From HyVt-337 sp964428895 (lineage in GTDB: Bacteria > Planctomycetota > Phycisphaerae > SM23-33): DNA of 40,726 nucleotides. Position numbers and translations under genes: made by a program. The stretch spans positions 1 through 40,726 of the forward strand of contig CAYRZU010000027.1 of NCBI GenBank assembly GCA_964428895.1, in the 5' to 3' direction. The notes beneath the pieces were generated by a model. The model saw only the letters and a list, made by a program, of their open reading frames with translations. It did not search any database and was not told where the DNA came from. This document shows, in pieces, positions 39,219-40,726 of this stretch. The stretch's first letter is position 1, and every line of letters starts with the position of its first letter.

Positions 39219-40726
39219 ATGCAACTGATCGATCTGGGCGGCAAGTGGACTCTCCGCCGTGCCGACGCCAACGAACGCATCCCCGCCACCGTGCCCGGCT
39301 GTGTGCACACCGACTTGCTGGCGGCCGGTAAGATCGAAGACCCCTTCGACCGCGACAACGAATCCGACCAGCAGTGGATCGGAGAAACCGATTGGGTCTA
39401 CCGCCGACAGTTCGACCTGCCGGCCCGGTCGCTCGCCCGCGACCGCGTGCTGCTGATGTGTGAAGGGCTCGACACCCTCGCCACCGTGACCCTCAACGGC
39501 AAGCGCATCGGCAAGACTGACAACCAACACCGCACTTACGAGTTCGACGTCAAGCGCCTCCTCAAGGCCGGCCGAAATACCATCGAGGTCCGCTTTGACT
39601 CGGCCATCGACTATATCCATCGCGCCGAGAAGAGACGCCCCATCCCCAACGTGGGCGCCGGAACAATCGCCGCCGGCGTCTGGGCCCATCTCCGTAAGAG
39701 CGCGTGCAACTTCGGGTGGGACTGGGGCCCCATGGCGACCACGGCCGGCATCTGTCGCGACATCTACCTGACCGCCTTCAACGCCGCACGCCTGGCCGAC
39801 GTTCGCATCGAACAGACCCACGCCCGCGGCGGGGTAACGCTGGACCTGGCGGTTGAAGCCGAGTCCGTCAGCAAGACCCGCACCAAACTGACGGCCAGTG
39901 TGCTGGTCACCTTCGGCGGGCGCGTGGTGGCCGGGGCCGCCGCGCCGATCCGCAACCGCCGCGCCACGTTCGTCCTGCCGATCCCCAAGGCCAAGCTATG
40001 GTGGCCGGCCGGCATGGGCGACCAGCCCCTCTACAACGTCACCGTCGATCTGCTCGACGCCGACGGCGCCCTGGTCGACACCACCGTTCGCCGCGTGGGG
40101 CTGCGCGAGATGGAGCTCATCCAGAAGCCCGACCGCTGGGGCCGTAGCTTCCACTTCGAGGTCAACGGACGGGCGTTCTTCGCCAAGGGCGCCAATTGGA
40201 TCCCGGCCGACGCCTTCCCCACCCGCGTAACCGCCGACGACTACGAACGCCTCGTCCGCGACGCCGCCGCCGCCAACATGAACATGCTCCGCGTCTGGGG
40301 GGGCGGCATCTACGAAGCCGACGCCTTCTACGACCTCTGCGACGAGTTCGGCATCTGTGTCTGGCAAGACTTCATGTTCGCCTGCTCGGGCTATCCCGCT
40401 GACGACCCGGCCTTCTGCGACAACGTCCAGGCCGAAGTCGCCGACAACGTCCGCCGTCTCCGCCACCACGCCTGCATTGCCTTGTGGTGCGGCAATAACG
40501 AGATCGAAGGCTGGCTGACCGACGATACCTGGACCGATGTGGCCATGGCGTGGGACGACTACAAGACACTCTTCGACAAGGCAATTCCCCAAGCCCTCCG
40601 CCCGCTCGATAGCCGCCCCTACATCCCCGGCAGCCCGCACACGCCCGGCAAGAACCGCCTGGACTACAACGGCCCCGACGCCGGCGACGCCCACCTGTGG
40701 ATGGTCTGGCACGGCGGCGCCCCGTT
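39219..40726 (+). CDS. Beta-mannosidase (GH2), 3' end beyond the window
   Basis: An open frame of 502 codons runs off the right edge. It begins MQLIDLGGKWTLRRAD and TVPGCVHTDLLAAGKI, the N-terminal jelly roll of GH2 beta-mannosidases. It continues with WIGETDWVYRR, CEGLDTLATVTLNGK, ACNFGWDWGPMATTAGI, the barrel entry GANWIPADAFP, NMLRVWGGGIYEADAFYDLC and WQDFMFACSGYP. The acid/base glutamate is in ALWCGNNEIEGW. The nucleophile lies past the edge. Full-length members have 800-900 residues. No signal peptide is seen, so a cytoplasmic enzyme cleaving terminal beta-mannose from imported oligosaccharides is likely. Confidence 0.93.
   Translation, partial: MQLIDLGGKWTLRRADANERIPATVPGCVHTDLLAAGKIEDPFDRDNESDQQWIGETDWVYRRQFDLPARSLARDRVLLMCEGLDTLATVTLNGKRIGKTDNQHRTYEFDVKRLLKAGRNTIEVRFDSAIDYIHRAEKRRPIPNVGAGTIAAGVWAHLRKSACNFGWDWGPMATTAGICRDIYLTAFNAARLADVRIEQTHARGGVTLDLAVEAESVSKTRTKLTASVLVTFGGRVVAGAAAPIRNRRATFVLPIPKAKLWWPAGMGDQPLYNVTVDLLDADGALVDTTVRRVGLREMELIQKPDRWGRSFHFEVNGRAFFAKGANWIPADAFPTRVTADDYERLVRDAAAANMNMLRVWGGGIYEADAFYDLCDEFGICVWQDFMFACSGYPADDPAFCDNVQAEVADNVRRLRHHACIALWCGNNEIEGWLTDDTWTDVAMAWDDYKTLFDKAIPQALRPLDSRPYIPGSPHTPGKNRLDYNGPDAGDAHLWMVWHGGAP

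Noticed and set aside
1..40726. CRISPR arrays, IS elements, prophage, integrase or att sites
   Set aside because: No regularly spaced repeats, transposase or integrase motifs were found on either strand; the only repeats are the two palindromic copies and single hairpins listed.

Overview
The window is GC-rich, densely packed bacterial chromosome with no phage, IS element or CRISPR array visible. Gene content and style suggest a free-living, at least partly anaerobic bacterium: RNase Y, MEP-pathway isoprenoid genes, a DUF4139 exported protein, a hexulose-phosphate synthase/RraA fusion and a complex-I-like formate dehydrogenase. A Planctomycetota (Phycisphaerae-like) genome fits best, but that is inference from gene content, not from a marker tree.

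Layout. (1) 1-1.3 kb: a tRNA-Arg(CCG) on the minus strand and ispG on the plus strand. (2) 1.4-16.4 kb: one long minus-strand formate dehydrogenase/molybdopterin block. In transcription order it runs nuoE-like, nuoF-like, fdhA, a receiver-like::rubrerythrin fusion, mobA, a MobB-like::ModE fusion, moeA, a compact moaA, moaC, MOSC::mogA, fdhD and a WtpABC-type tungstate/molybdate transporter. A strong intrinsic terminator follows, and then a formate/nitrite transporter (FNT) gene that lacks its N-terminal half. Most junctions overlap or are a few bases apart. (3) 16.4-17.0 kb: a 650-bp intergenic region holding the operon promoter and a long, hairpin-rich leader of rny. (4) 17-22.3 kb: rny, hflX and two tandem AEC-like permeases. 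(5) 22.4-26.8 kb: a secreted DUF4139 protein, a PhnP-like metallo-beta-lactamase-fold hydrolase, and an unusual membrane-anchored phosphoribosyltransferase::histidine-phosphatase fusion. (6) 26.8-30.0 kb, minus strand: der, a frameshifted redoxin and galK. (7) 30.1-34.8 kb, plus strand: rmuC, hps::rraA, phi (hxlB), proC and a two-TM protein. Two copies of a palindromic repeat flank the hps/phi pair. (8) 34.9-40.7 kb: a uronate-isomerase-like gene (minus), then ispA-dxs, then a GH2 beta-mannosidase that runs off the window.

How it fits together. The large operon can import molybdate or tungstate, carry out most steps of bis-MGD cofactor synthesis, sulfurate the cofactor (FdhD) and build an NAD(H)-linked formate dehydrogenase. 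MoaD/MoaE are not present here. Its two fusion proteins (receiver-like::di-iron and NTPase::ModE) and the terminator before the FNT gene are the least conventional parts. The RuMP pair (HPS, PHI) adds a formaldehyde/pentose-phosphate link, and ispG, ispA and dxs supply isoprenoids. Several genes (ispG, der, the MBL hydrolase, hps::rraA) have a -10-like box only 7-9 nt before the start codon and no Shine-Dalgarno, which suggests leaderless mRNAs. Two genes look damaged: the FNT gene by an in-frame loss and the redoxin gene by a frameshifting loss. Either could be real decay or an assembly error.
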